Below, piece after piece: positions 1 through 11,122 of a DNA stretch of 64,000 bases. The DNA lies in assembly GCA_037013495.1 (NCBI GenBank), contig CM072802.1:65996983-66060982 (forward strand). Direction: 5' to 3'. The notes under the pieces were generated by a model. It made no database searches. It had not been told where the DNA came from and saw nothing but the letters and a program-made list of their open reading frames with translations. Source of the DNA: Hippophae tibetana (taxonomy: Eukaryota; Streptophyta; Magnoliopsida; Rosales; Elaeagnaceae). The translations under genes were made by a program, and so were the position numbers. The stretch's first letter is position 1, and every line of letters begins with the position of its first letter.

Positions 1-2934
1 AAGGCGTGGAAGGAATACAAGACTTCTAGATTGGCGAAAAATTATGTGTTTCCATATTTGGAAACACTTGATGATAATGTGATATACAAAATCCCTGAAG
101 GACACCCCTGGATTACACCTCAAGTTTGGAAAGACTTTGTGGATTATAGACGTTCAGAAGAATTTCAAATTATTAGAGAAGATCACCAGAATGTCCAAAT
201 GCATAACATTCTTCCTAACCGTACTGGGAGGTCTTCAAATCCTGAAGTTAGATTTCGAATGGTATTATTAATTTGTCTTAATTTTATAAATATTTTTATA
301 TTAATTTTTCTCAATTTAATTTCATGTCATTGTTAATAAAATTTTCCTAATTTATGTAGGAAACTGAATTGGGTAGACCTGTTACCCGAATGGAATTGTA
401 CATAGAAACAAAGACTCCCAAAACGAAGAATGCAAAACCGATGAGTCAACGAGGAGAAGAACAATTAAATAAGTTGGTTAGTAATTTCGTTTGATAAAAA
501 GTCTGATTGATACTTAATAATTGATGTAATAATGAATGATATGTTTGTGTGCTTTATTATTTGTAGAGAGTTGTTCAAGAAAAACTATACAGGGGTGAAA
601 TAATCGAAGAGCCTGGGAGAGATGCTTTATATCATGCAATCGGACACGATCATCCTGGTCGTGTTAGGGGAGGTAGCCAATATGATGGTGCTTTGGAGTA
701 TTTTAAAATTCCAAAACATAAGCCTCAGACGGTAAGTAAGGAGAAATACACTAAAATTGAAGAAGAATTCAACTCCTTTAAGGCCTCCGTGATGAGTGAG
801 ATTGCCACTCTAAAAGAACATCAATCACAACAATTGTCAGCCATGGCATCATGCTACAACCAGGGCATGCCATATTGGCCAAGCATGCAACCATCCATGC
901 CAGGCATACCACCTTCCATTCCAGGCATGCCACAATCCATGCCAAGCATGCCACCATCCATGCCAGGCATGCCATCCACACAATCTCATTGTGCTCAAAC
1001 TACATCCAGTATGGGATATAGCCATCCTATTGGTCCTCATTATATGTCAGGAATGCACATGCATTCAAGTAGTAGTTCATTTTCTCCAATGCAATCTGCA
1101 CATTCTTACCATAAATCAAGCCAAGATGAACATATTGGTGAGAATGTACATCCAATAGCTACCCCACATAAGAGTCCTCCTCTATTTGATGAATCATATA
1201 TGGTAAGATTTTAATTTTTAAATTCTTATTATATGTTTTATTTTTTATATATAACACTTAAATTTTTTACAGAATATGAAATGTTTGTTGAAACATCCTT
1301 CGTCAACGGACTATGTTGCTATTGGAACGGTACAACAATTGAGCGATGATCGGATGATTCATAATCAATATTTGCCTAATCATTGGCAAATAGTAATTGA
1401 TCAATCATTGTTTCATGATTGTCCACTACATGTGCCTTCTGATGCTACCACAGTCCAAGAGGCGGTTAGACAGTATGTGGCTTGGCCGTCGATTCAAGTT
1501 GTTCTAAATTTTGACATGGTACTATTTTTTAACTTAAAAAATAACACTTGTTTACTACTATTATTTAATGTGATCTTATATTGTTACTAAAAATACATAT
1601 ATGATACTTTTTTGGTAGTCTATTATACCAAAACTCTTAAATGCGGCACATTTAAGAGATACCAAGCAAGTATCTAGTGCTAAATCTATGACTAGTGGCC
1701 AATCATCGTGCACCAAGTCATTCAAGAAGAAGCCTTGGAAAAAGTATAGTCATACTTATGCGTTACAGTTCAGTAGAAATCTTGGCAGTTTGATGACTAT
1801 TGTTGGGAGGGCATCTAGCATAAATGATGGATGGACTATGCCACTTCCTATTGAAATTTCTGGTGTAGACATCGGCCAAACTTATATATCGATCGAGTGC
1901 TTGTTGAAAATATTTGAATATCAAATTATCGATTTAAGTATAATTCAAGTGTGGACAAGGTGAGTTCTCAATCTAGTTAGTTTTCTTTTATTTATGCAGA
2001 ACATATATAATTATATTTATATTATCTAATTATATATATACATATATAGGGCTTTCTATTATCGACTTCAACATAATCACTCATCACATTTAGCAATGTT
2101 CTATGATTCTTCATATGTTAATCAATATCAAGAGAAGGATGTTAGCATTAGAGCTAAACAATTATGTGATAGAGCATTAACGCTTAGCAGAAATCAAAAG
2201 TTGATAATCCCTTGGCCATTAAGGTTTGAACAAGGCCAAGATCATTGGATGTTGGTAATCATTGATATGTTCAATAATCATGCTTGGTACTGTGACTCAG
2301 CTTCCATAGAACTGAGTAAAGATACAAAAGCAGTTGTTGAAATGTAAGAGTTATATTTAGTTACATATTAGTTTTTTCTATTATTTTTTGTAATATTTAA
2401 TAAAAACTAATCGTTTTATATCTTGACAGGGCATGGAAGTTGTGGAACAAGTCTAGGGGCATTGTCCTTAAAAAATCTCATAAGCTTATATAGACAAAAG
2501 TTATGGTATGTACAATTCAATATTAATAATTTTATTAATTTTACAATTAAATAATAAGGATGTTCGAATATGAAAATTCATGTATACATGCACTTTTTTT
2601 TGTAGGTTCCACAACAAAATAATGGAGTCATGTGTGGTTATTATGTCATGAAGTTTATGAGTGAAATCATCACAAATATCAAAATTCCAATTGATGATGT
2701 GGTAATATATTTTACCCATATACATACAAGTTTTAACATATTTGAGTTTGTTTTTGTAAATAAATGAAATCATATTCTTATTTTGATTTTGAATACATGT
2801 AGTTCTTTGGTTGGAACAAGACGGGTTACGACCAGCAAATTTTTGATGATTTATGAGAGGAATGGGCAGAACACATGGTTCAAATTATATCATCGCAAGA
2901 AGAATCAGAAGAAGATTCTAATGATCTTGAATAG
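1..2934 (+). pseudogene. CACTA-borne Ulp1-type (C48) cysteine protease / plant transposase-associated protein, decayed
   Basis: Reading through probable introns gives a coherent protein in about nine exons (near 1-260, 361-471, 567-1203, 1273-1516, 1619-1960, 2050-2345, 2430-2500, 2606-2700, 2803-2934). The first three resemble the plant En/Spm transposase-associated domain. A low-complexity Met/Pro/Ser tract made of repeated SMPGMP-like units follows at 870-980. The fourth resembles the DUF8039-like block. The last four form a Ulp1-like C48 protease with visible catalytic elements: His in DHWMLVIID (about 2240), Asp in WYCDSAS (about 2290), and Gln and Cys in PQQNNGVMCGYY (about 2610-2645). 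A TGA near 2854 interrupts the C-terminal exon shortly before the final stop. In the Ulp1 family such enzymes cleave SUMO-like conjugates; the role in CACTA elements is unclear. Exon edges are approximate. Confidence 0.72.
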
Positions 2935-3066
2935 CATATGACAACATAACAGTAAATTTTTTAATGATTTGGCCTTCTATATCTATTCTTGTGTCTGAAA
3001 TCACTTGGTTGATGATGATTAATCATATATATGCTCATGTATTTAGGGGAATGCATTGTTTATAAA

Positions 3067-3336
3067 TATGAATTTATCTGGAATCTCTGCTAGTATTTTT
3101 AATGATATATAACGAGTTCTAAATGTACAAATCAGGTGTACGTACGTCGGTCTGATTTGTTTCTTGGTTTGTATGAGTTTTGGTGCATATGAACGTGTTC
3201 CATATGTTTAAGGGCACCAAAACTCACACAAGCTTAGCCAAGAAATCGAAGTTACATGCAATTGATTTCATATTTAGAGTTCATTATATATAGCATTAAA
3301 AAATAGTAGTAGAGATTCCAGATAACTTCATATATA
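3067..3336. repeat. Long imperfect inverted repeat (foldback) inside the CACTA 3' region
   Basis: The arm from about 3067 (TATGAATTTATCTGGAATCT) pairs with the reverse complement of the arm ending about 3336 (TATGAAGTTATCTGGAATCT). Pairing continues inward with small bulges through TGAGTTTTGGTGC (3174-3186) and GCACCAAAACTCA (3213-3225). A smaller palindrome around CATATG...CATATG lies at the tip. A transcript would fold into a hairpin of roughly 270 nt. It carries no ORF and lies between the Ulp1-type gene and the subterminal repeats. It may be a nested MITE or a small-RNA precursor; I do not recognise a known miRNA. Confidence 0.8.
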
Positions 3337-3770
3337 GAAAAATGATTAATAATGCTAATATGAGTTCATCGAATGTCGTTGTACGTGCTAATCTCAATAA
3401 TGATTTAATTTCTTCATTCGTATGTCTGAAGTTTAGACTACTTTTTTGATGTATGTTTTACGTGCTCATGTATGTATGAGAATATTTGTTATATGGATCA
3501 GCTTTTTTTTCCCATAATGCTTGTGAAGGCCAATCAAGATTCTAAGCCAACCAAGCTTACTCGATGGCATAATTTGACGACATTATTTTATTTGTAATTG
3601 AAGTTATTTATATGCATTATTTGATTTTGTAATAAATTTAATTATTAAGTCATTAAATATATTTATATTGTTAATTATTCAGTATTATTATTTATATTTT
3701 AGTGTTTTTATGTTATTTATATATACTGTTATACGAAAAATAAAATTAAAAATTAAAACAAATAAAATGT

Positions 3771-3975
3771 AGAGTCGGTTCATGCCGTGAACCGACTCTA
3801 CCTGTAAAGTCGGTTCACGGCATGAACCGACTCTACATATAAAGTCGGTTCACGGCATGAACCGACTCTACACCTAAAGTCGGTTCAGGCCGTGAACCGA
3901 CTTTACAATTTAAGTCTCTGAATTTAAAGTCGGTTCAGAGAACCGACTTTAAATTTGTTTAAAGTCGGTTAAAAA
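3771..3975. repeat. CACTA subterminal repeats, GTCGGTTC palindromes
   Basis: At least six repeats of AGTCGGTTC / GAACCGACT occur in alternating orientation, forming palindromic modules such as GTCGGTTCACGGCATGAACC with central TTCATGCCGTGAA or TTCACGGCATGAA. In CACTA elements arrays like this near the ends are binding sites for the TnpA-type protein. They are CpG-containing islands in an AT-rich context and would be targets for methylation. Confidence 0.85.
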
Positions 3976-4005
3976 TCGACTTTTATACCCCTTTTTGTAG
4001 TAGTG

Positions 4006-6548
4006 CGATGCTATTTTGGGGCTATTGTTTTCACACATATTTAAAATAATATGTCATCTCGTAGTGGAAAGTTTCATGATTTTATGGAAACGGGTAGTAT
4101 ATTTTGTCATTTTTGAAGTCACAAATTTCGGAAAATCATGAAAAAAAACAATTTGGCCAAAACTATTGTTTCTTGTTGGATGCAATTCCTTTCATCATAT
4201 AAGATTTATTGATTACAAAATATTATGTTTGGCATGGTATAAATATTAAAATTACAAGGAATGCTCGTTTTAAGGTGCCACCGTTGCGGGCATTGATGGG
4301 CACCTCTAACATCCCGTGGGCAAAAAAATGTCAAACGATGGAATTTTAGGGTGATGATTTTTACACATGTTTAGAATAGTATTCCATCTCGTACTAGAAA
4401 GTTTCATAATTTGATGGACACGGGAAGTATTCTTAGTCATTTTTTGAAATTTTTGAAAAATCATGATAAATAGAAAATTCGGCCAAAATATTATTTCTTG
4501 TTGGATGCAATTCCTTTCATCATCTAAGATTTATTGACCACAAAATATTAGGTTTGGCACAGTAGAAATACGAAGATGACAAGGAATGCTCGTTTTCAGG
4601 TGCCACCGTTGCGGGTATTGATGGGCTCCTTTAACACCCCGTGCGCAAAACAATGTCAAACGATGGTATTTTGGGGAGATTGTTTTCAAATATGTTAATA
4701 ATAGTATTCTATCTCATACTGGAAAGTTTCGTGATTTTATGGACACAGGAAGTATTTTTAGTCATTTTTGAAGTCATAAATTTCGGAAAATCATGAAAAA
4801 TAGAAAATTCGGCCAAAACTATTGTTTCTTATTGGATGCAATTCCTTTCCTCATCTAAGATTTATTGATTACAAAATATTATGTTTGTCACGGTATAAAT
4901 ATGAAAATTACAAGGAATGCTCGTTTTGAGTTGCCACCGTTGCGGCAATTAATGGGCACCTCTAACACCCCGTGGGCAAAACCATGTCAAACGTTGGAAT
5001 TTTAGGGTGATGTTTTTACACAAGTTTAGAATAGTATTCCATCTCGTACTGGAAATTTTCATATTTTGATGGACACGGGAAGTATTCTTAATCATTTTTT
5101 GAAATTTTCGGAAAATCATTAAAAATAGAAAATTCGGCAAAAAATATTATTTCTTGTTGGATGCAATTCCTTTCGTCATCTAAGATTTATTAATCACAAA
5201 ATATTAGGTTTGGCACGGTAGAAATACGATGATGACAAGGAATTCTCATTTTGAGGTGCCACCCTTGTGGGCATTGATAGACACCTCTAACACCCTGTGC
5301 GCAAACCAATGTCAAACGATGGTATTTTGGGGGGATTGTTTTCACACATGTTTAGAATAGTATGCTATCTCGTACTGGAAAGTTTCATGATTTTATGGAA
5401 ACGAAAAGTATTTTTTTCATTTTTTGAATTCTTCGAAAAATCATGAAAAATAGAAACTTCTGCGAAAATTATTATTTCTTGTTGGATGCAATTCCTTTCA
5501 CCATCTAAGATTTATTGATCACAAAATATTAAGTTCGGCATGATATAAATACGATGATGACAAGGAATGCTTGTTTTGAGGTGCCACCATTGCGGGATTT
5601 GATGGGCACCTCTAACACCCCGTGACCAAAACCATGTCAAACGATGGAATTTTAGGGTGTCGCTTTTTACACATGTTTATAATAGTATTCCATCTCGTAC
5701 TAGAAAGTTTCATAATTTTATGGAGACGGGAATTATTCTTAGTTATTTTTTGAAGTCTTCGAAAAATCATGAAAAATAGATAATTCGGCCAAAATTATTA
5801 TTTCTTGTTGGATGCAATTCCTTTCATCATCTAAGATTTATTGATAACAAAATATTAGGTTTGGCACGGTAGAAATATGAAGATGACAAGGAATCCTCGT
5901 TTTGAGGTTACAGTGTTGCGGGCATTGATAGACACCTCTAACACCCCGTGCACAAACCAATGTCAAACGATGGTATTTTGGGGCGATTTTTTTCACACAT
6001 GTTTAGAATAGTATGTCATCTCTTACTGGAAAGTTTCATGATTTTATGAATACGGAAAGTATTTTTAGTCATTTTTCGAAGTTAAAAACTTTGGAAAATC
6101 ATGAAAAATAGAAAATTCGGCCAAAATTATTATTTCTTGTTGGATGCAATTCCTTTCATCATCTAAGATTTATTGATAACAAAATATTAGGTTTGGCACG
6201 GTAGAAATATGAAGATGACAAGGAATGCTCGTTTTGAGGTGTCACCGTTGCGGGCATTGATAGACACCTATAACACCCCGTGCGCAAAACAATGTCAAAC
6301 GATGGTATTTTAAGGCGATTGTTTTCACACATATTTAGAATAGTATGCCATCTGGTACTAGAAAGTTTCATGATTTTATGGAAACTGAAAGTATTTTTAG
6401 TCATTTTTTAAATTTACAAACTTCGGAAAATCATGAAAAATAGAAAATTCGGCCAAAATTATTATTTATTGTTGGATGCAATTCCTTTCATCATCTAAGA
6501 TTTATTGATTCAAAATATTAAGTTTGGCATTATATAAATACGAAGATG
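4006..6548. repeat. Satellite array, left block (~329 bp monomer)
   Basis: This is head-to-tail tandem DNA with a ~327-332 bp period; landmarks recurring in each unit are GAATGCTCGTTTTGAGGTGC, AACACCCCGTG, GTCAAACGATGG, CATCTCGTACTGGAAAG and TTGTTGGATGCAATTCC. About 7.7 monomers sit between the CACTA end and the gypsy element. The block 4006 to about 6120 is nearly identical to 20268 to about 22382. Subtracting the gypsy insertion, the original distance between these copies was about 3.94 kb, or 12 monomers. Scattered ORFs of 60-100 codons are by-products of the repeat. Confidence 0.95.
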
Positions 6549-6553
6549 ACAGG

Positions 6554-8063
6554 TGATGAGTGCTCAAAAAGCACTAAAATAACCATGATTTTATGCATAT
6601 TAATTGATTAAAAATATATATATATTTATATGTTTTATCATATATTTATATAAATTTGTCATTTTCGGAATCACGGGTATTTTTATTGTTTTTCAGGTAT
6701 TTTGGCTTAAAAACGTAATTTAAAGACTGAAAGAGGAATACTTGACGCAATACATCACAAATATATTAATAAATTAGTGGGAAAAGGTCAACAAACATGG
6801 AAAAATTGGACAAAATGGGTCAAAAAGGTCAAAAAGACGGAAATCGCGCCCCGCTGCCCAGCCGCGCGTGCAGCCCAGCGCCCCATGCCACGCGGGCACT
6901 GTTCACGCGCGCCGAGCTGTGCCCAGCAGCCCCCCTCCGCGCACCCAAGGCCTTTTCGCCCCATTTTTCACGTGCAGCCGCCCCATGACGTCATACTGAC
7001 GTCATTAATGACCTCAGCATTTCCATTATGCGTTTTTACATTTTTTAACATTTTTTTACTCATTTTTTCTCTCCATCCTCACCTATAAATACCCCCTTCC
7101 CTTCACTTCAAATCACACCTTCAAAACACACTTCTCTCTTCTTTCTTTCTCTCATTTCTTAGTTTTTGAGTTTTTCTTAGTTTCTTTCTTAGTTTCTAAG
7201 TTTTTCTTAGTTTCCTTCTTAGTTTTTAGTTCAATTCTCTTAGTTTTAGTGTTCTTCTCTTTTTGAGAGGAACTTGTAATGTTTTTGTAATAATTTAGCT
7301 TTTTGATTCAATAAATGGAAGTGCAAATTCCGCTTGGAGGTTTTCTAGCAACGGGAATAGCGTCAAAGTTCTGTAAGGATTTTATTTTCTTTACAGTTAT
7401 TTTTATGCTTTATTCTTACAAGTTATATTTAATTTGTCTGCGATTAAATTTAACTGTGCTGGCTATTTATAAACATGGTATAATAATAACGTTGTTATGC
7501 TTGCGAAATATTAAATAGGTGAAAATCTCTAAAATGAATTGATTTTGTTTTTATTCAATATTTTTATATTAAGAATGTTAGAGAGAAATATATTATTTTT
7601 CATTACAAACTTAAAACTGAAAATTAGATTTTAAGGTTTAGTTATCCGGTCTAATTTAGAGTAGTGCTCTTTTATTTGTTGGTACAATCGCCCGGTAGTT
7701 AGAGTGAAACTCTATTTCAAAAGTTTTTATAAGAATTATTATGTGAAAATGTATTGACAACATGTTTTCAATAGTGGTTTTAAAACTTGAAAGTTAGTAC
7801 TCGGATAATTAAAATCTTATGTTTAATTTGGACACCTTGAATAAAGTTTAAACTGTCTAACCCCACCTAAGGTGGCATTTAAATGGTTCATTTTCAATCT
7901 CTTAGAAAAAGGAAATAATTTAATTAACCAAATTAGTTATCAACCCCACCCATAGGTGTTAATTGATTTGTTTAGTTAACAAAGAATATCTAACCCCACC
8001 AAAGGTGGTATTTATATAAAAAAGAGAGACTCAATAAAATATCAATTTATATCTTTAATAACC
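6554..8063 (+). repeat. 5' LTR of the gypsy element, 3'-truncated
   Basis: It matches the 3' LTR (16893 onward) closely up to ATCTTTAATAACC (8051-8063), then switches abruptly to gag coding sequence. The last ~430 bp of the LTR, the primer binding site and the original leader are therefore absent. The junction shares a short AACC microhomology with gag (compare AAAACCAATTCTTTTA near 10241), which suggests illegitimate recombination. The LTR contains a GC-rich block (about 6846-6960), a TATA promoter, a pyrimidine-rich tract and AATAAA-like sequence near 7309. Confidence 0.9.
6969..7091 (+). promoter_or_regulatory. LTR promoter: G-box, paired TGACGTCA (as-1-like) and TATA box
   Basis: CACGTG lies at 6969-6974. 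Two perfect TGACGTCA palindromes lie at 6986-6993 and 6997-7004, one helical turn apart. TATAAATA is at 7084-7091, followed by a C/T-rich tract typical of plant core promoters. TGACG pairs are bound by TGA-type bZIP factors in as-1 elements, and CACGTG by bZIP/bHLH proteins, so stress- or hormone-linked transcription is a reasonable inference. In the 3' LTR the G-box is CATGTG and only one TGACGTCA remains perfect (17374-17381); the TATA box is at 17453-17460. Confidence 0.7.
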
Positions 8064-8743
8064 AATTCTTTTACGATGGACTTACACAACAATGTCAGTT
8101 CATTGTCGACAACGTTGTAGGAGGAGCAATAGGAGAAAAGACTGCCTCAGAGACGTATAACCTCTTTGAGATGTTGGGTGCTAATTCCCAATAGAAAAGC
8201 TCCCGAGTGAGAAAAGCTGGAGTTCATGAAATCGACTCCAGTAATGAAGTTCAACAACAACTTGTTCAACTGACCAAGCAAGTTGCCCTTCTCACTACAC
8301 AAACCAACACCAATAATGAACAATATGGTTTGTATAGCAACATGGGACATGGTACTGAAGTCTGTCCATATCAAGGAGAAACAACAACTGGACCTGAACA
8401 GGTTAATGTGTTGGGAGCATATCAACAGAGACCAAGGTTTGACCCCAATTCAAATACCTATAATCCTGGGTGGAGAAATCATCCAAATTTTTCCTAGAGG
8501 CAAAACAACCCTCCTTTCACTCAAAGCTCAAACCAGACAGGCCAGCAATTCCACCCACCTATTCCAAGAAGCATTCCCAATAAACCAACCCTGGAGGACA
8601 ACTTGAATTCTTTTATTCAAGTTTGTAGGGATAACCAATCTAAAACCAATCAACGGTTGGACTCTGTGGAAGCTTCTATCAAAAAGGTGGAAGTTCAAGT
8701 AGAACAGTTAGTTGAACATTTGCAAAAACAAACCAAAGACTAA
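8064..8743 (+). pseudogene. Partial gag from a related gypsy element
   Basis: This encodes the middle and C-terminal part of a Gag protein similar to, but clearly diverged from, the gag at 9743-11122: the alignment starts at the NQFFYDGL region and ends with a stop at 8741-8743. Internal stops occur (for example near 8191 and at 8495-8497), and the zinc-knuckle cysteines are partly lost (YSNMGHGTEVC, where the main gag has CEVCCSIGHGTHNC). After the stop comes the same double-hairpin motif that follows pol at 14923. The fragment therefore looks like a pol-deleted, gag-only derivative fused into this element. Confidence 0.8.
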
Positions 8744-8809
8744 TTTGATAGTCAAATGAATTCAATGAAGAGGAGACATTGAGTTTTTCATTCTGCAATC
8801 TCCAAGCAA

Positions 8810-8859
8810 CGTCTTACTAGAAGACGATAAATTTTAGTCCTACATGGGAGGTCACCCAT
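8810..8859 (+). other. Conserved double-hairpin motif, copy A
   Basis: Stem 1: CGTCTT (8810-8815) with AAGACG (8821-8826), loop ACTAG. Stem 2: ATGGG (8844-8848) with CCCAT (8855-8859), loop AGGTCA. It lies about 67 nt after the partial gag stop. The same two stems in the same order follow the pol gene at 14923-14971, although the surrounding sequence has diverged. Confidence 0.6.
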
Positions 8860-9446
8860 TATTGTATTTTCCTTTGTTTTAGTTTTATTTTGTGTGTAAT
8901 AAAATTCAAATGAAATAAATTCGTTTGTTTCAAAAATTGTGTCCATTCGTTAAAATTAAAAATGGTTTGTATAGCAACATGGGACATGGTACTGAAGTCT
9001 GTCCATATCAAGGAGAAACAACAACTGGACCTGAACAGGTTAATGTGTTGGGAGCATATCAACAGAGACCAAGGTTTGACCCCAATTCAAATACCTATAA
9101 TCCTGGGTGGAGAAATCATCCAAATTTTTCCTAGAGGCAAAACAACCCTCCTTTCACTCAAAGCTCAAACCAGACAGGCCAGCAATTCCACCCACCTATT
9201 CCAAGAAGCATTCCCAATAAACCAACCCTGGAGGACAACTTGAATTCTTTTATTCAAGTTTGTAGGGATAACCAATCTAAAACCAATCAACGGTTGGACT
9301 CTGTGGAAGCTTCTATCAAAAAGGTGGAAGTTCAAGTAGAACAGTTAGTTGAACATTTGCAAAAACAAACCAAAGACTAATTTGATAGTCAAATGAATTC
9401 AATGAAGAGGAGACATTGAGTTTTTCATTCTGCAATCTCCAAGCAA

Positions 9447-9496
9447 CGTCTTACTAGAAGACGATAAATTTTAGTCCTACATGGGAGGTCACCCAT
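9447..9496 (+). other. Conserved double-hairpin motif, copy B (in the tandem duplicate)
   Basis: The same sequence as copy A, carried by the 637 bp duplication: stem 1 at 9447-9463 and stem 2 at 9481-9496. It adds no independent evidence for conservation because it was copied recently. Confidence 0.6.
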
Positions 9497-9742
9497 TATT
9501 GTATTTTCCTTTGTTTTAGTTTGCGTGTAATAAAATTCAAATGAAATAAATTCGTTTGTTTCAAAAATTGTGTCCATTCGTTAAAATTAAAATTTAAAAA
9601 AAAATTTAGGTTCCTTGCACCTTTTTGCTTTTACGTTTTATCAAGTTATAAAATATTTCTTAGAGATATCTACTATTGTTTATTTTAAGAGCAAAATGTT
9701 GATACACAATAGGAGGAGGATCATTTTCAACTACAAACAACC

Positions 9743-11122
9743 ATGGGAGATGCTGAAGATAGGCGGAAAAAGATGAAAGACTATACAATGCCAATCATTG
9801 GCAATGTAACTTCCGGCATCCAATTACAAGAGGCTGCAAGGAATTATGAATTGAAAAAGATTCATTATTCTCTGTTGCCTTCCTTTTACGGTATCCCTAA
9901 TGAAGACCCTTTGCATTTCATTCGAGAATTCTATGCTATTGTCCAAACCTTTCCACTACATGCAATTAATGAAGATCAACTTAGGATGAGGTGTTTTCCT
10001 TACACCCTCAAAGATAAAGCTTGGTCATGGTTCATTACTCTACAGTCAGGTTCTCTTAAAACTTGGGAGGCAGTCTATGAAATTTTTATGGGTAGGTTCT
10101 ATTCCCATCAAAAGACTGTTGATCTAAGAACAAAGATAGCAACATTTTCTCAAATGTATGAAGAGCCCTTTCATGAAGCTTGGGAACGATTCAAACTCCT
10201 TTTCATTCAATGTCAAAATCATAGCTTTCCATTACAGCTACAAAACCAATTCTTTTATGATGGATTGACACTACAGAGTCAATACATGGTTGATAATGCT
10301 GCTGGAGGTGCTGTAGGAGAAAAGACCGCAGAGGAAACCTATAATCTTTATGAGCTATTGGGTTCTAATTCCCAACAAAGAGGTGATAGAAGGAAAGCAA
10401 GGGTCAATGAAGTTGGCTCTGATAATGAGATAACCTTGCAACTTGCTGAATTGACTAAACAAGTGCAATTTCTCACTACCCACCAAAATTCAAATCAAGA
10501 GGTATGTGAAGTGTGTTGTTCAATTGGGCATGGTACTCATAATTGTTCAAATACTTGTGATTCTAGTGTCGATGCCATAGAGGAGGTCCAATCTTTTCAA
10601 AGGTATCATCCAAACACGTATAATCACCCAGCCTACATCCAATATCCAACACTAAGGTCGGATAACAACCATCCTTACCCACCAAGCCAATCTTTTAAGC
10701 CAACCTTAGAAGATAGCTTGAATGCTTTTATTCAAGTTAGTCATGACAACCAATTGATGACTAATCAAAGGTTGAACACCATGGAGGCTTCGGTTAAAAG
10801 GATTGAATCTAAAGTTGGGCAACTGGCTGAACAAATGCAAAAGAAAGAACCAGGAAAGTTGCCCAGTCAACCAGAACAAGCAAAGGATGTAAGAACCCTT
10901 CGAAGTGGTAAGGTAGTCAATACCAGTTTACCTGAAATCTCTAACAATCTACCTTGTAGTTCAGGTAACAAAGAAGGCGATATTCTAATCTCGCAAAAAG
11001 GAGAAACAAGTGTTAAACTTAACAAGCCTTCTGAAAAACTCATTGGGGGTCATCTGACACCCCCAAAATTCAAAAGACAACAGAACCACACCAGATGCAA
11101 GTACCTTTTCCCCACCGGTTAA
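9743..11122 (+). pseudogene. gag: Gypsy gag (capsid-nucleocapsid), frameshifted before pol
   Basis: An open frame of 459 codons starts ATGGGAGATGC after a purine-rich leader. Residues about 80-175 form the retrotransposon capsid domain (motifs KDKAWSWF, EAWERFKLL). A CCHC zinc knuckle, CEVCCSIGHGTHNC, lies at about 10505-10546 and would bind RNA in particle assembly. The sequence loses its frame at about 11095, where the downstream polyprotein continues one frame over, consistent with a 1 bp deletion; the last ~9 residues of this ORF are out-of-frame. The second half is low-complexity and Gln/Asn-rich. Capsid assembly may have been intact apart from this. Confidence 0.85.

Larger units (their letters stand above)
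1..4005 (+). mobile_element. CACTA (En/Spm) DNA transposon, 3' part, cut by the window edge
   Basis: The right end reads ...CTTTTTGTAGTAGTG at 3991-4005, the reverse complement of a CACTACTACAAAAAG terminus, which is diagnostic of CACTA elements. Inside it lie palindromic subterminal repeats (3771-3975), a long foldback (3067-3336) and a plant transposase / Ulp1-type gene (1-2934). The 5' end and the main transposase gene are outside the window. The bases directly after the end (CGATGCTATTTTGG) are satellite sequence, so the element landed in a satellite monomer. A second copy of that stretch at 20268 lacks the insertion. A 3 bp TSD (probably CGA) is expected but cannot be confirmed without the left end. 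Confidence 0.88.
8325..9590 (+). repeat. 637 bp tandem duplication of the gag fragment and its 3' motif
   Basis: Copy 1 (8325-8961) and copy 2 (8962-9590) are almost identical from ATGGTTTGTATAGCAACATG through CCATTCGTTAAAATTAAA. The only clear difference is a deletion of about 8 bp in copy 2 in the T-rich stretch near 9520. The second copy repeats the end of the partial gag (stop at 9378-9380) and the hairpin pair. Near identity means the duplication is recent compared with the divergence between the two gag types. Confidence 0.92.

Noticed and set aside
6777-7088. Arg/Ala/Pro-rich ORFs in the LTR GC-rich block (also at 17079-17636 and 50062-50422)
   Set aside because: Composition follows the GC-rich tract, several frames and both strands are open, and the sequences are not conserved between the three LTRs.
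8207-8497. Separate small gene between 5' LTR and gag
   Set aside because: It is a stop-interrupted piece of a gag related to the element's own gag, duplicated at 8962-9134.
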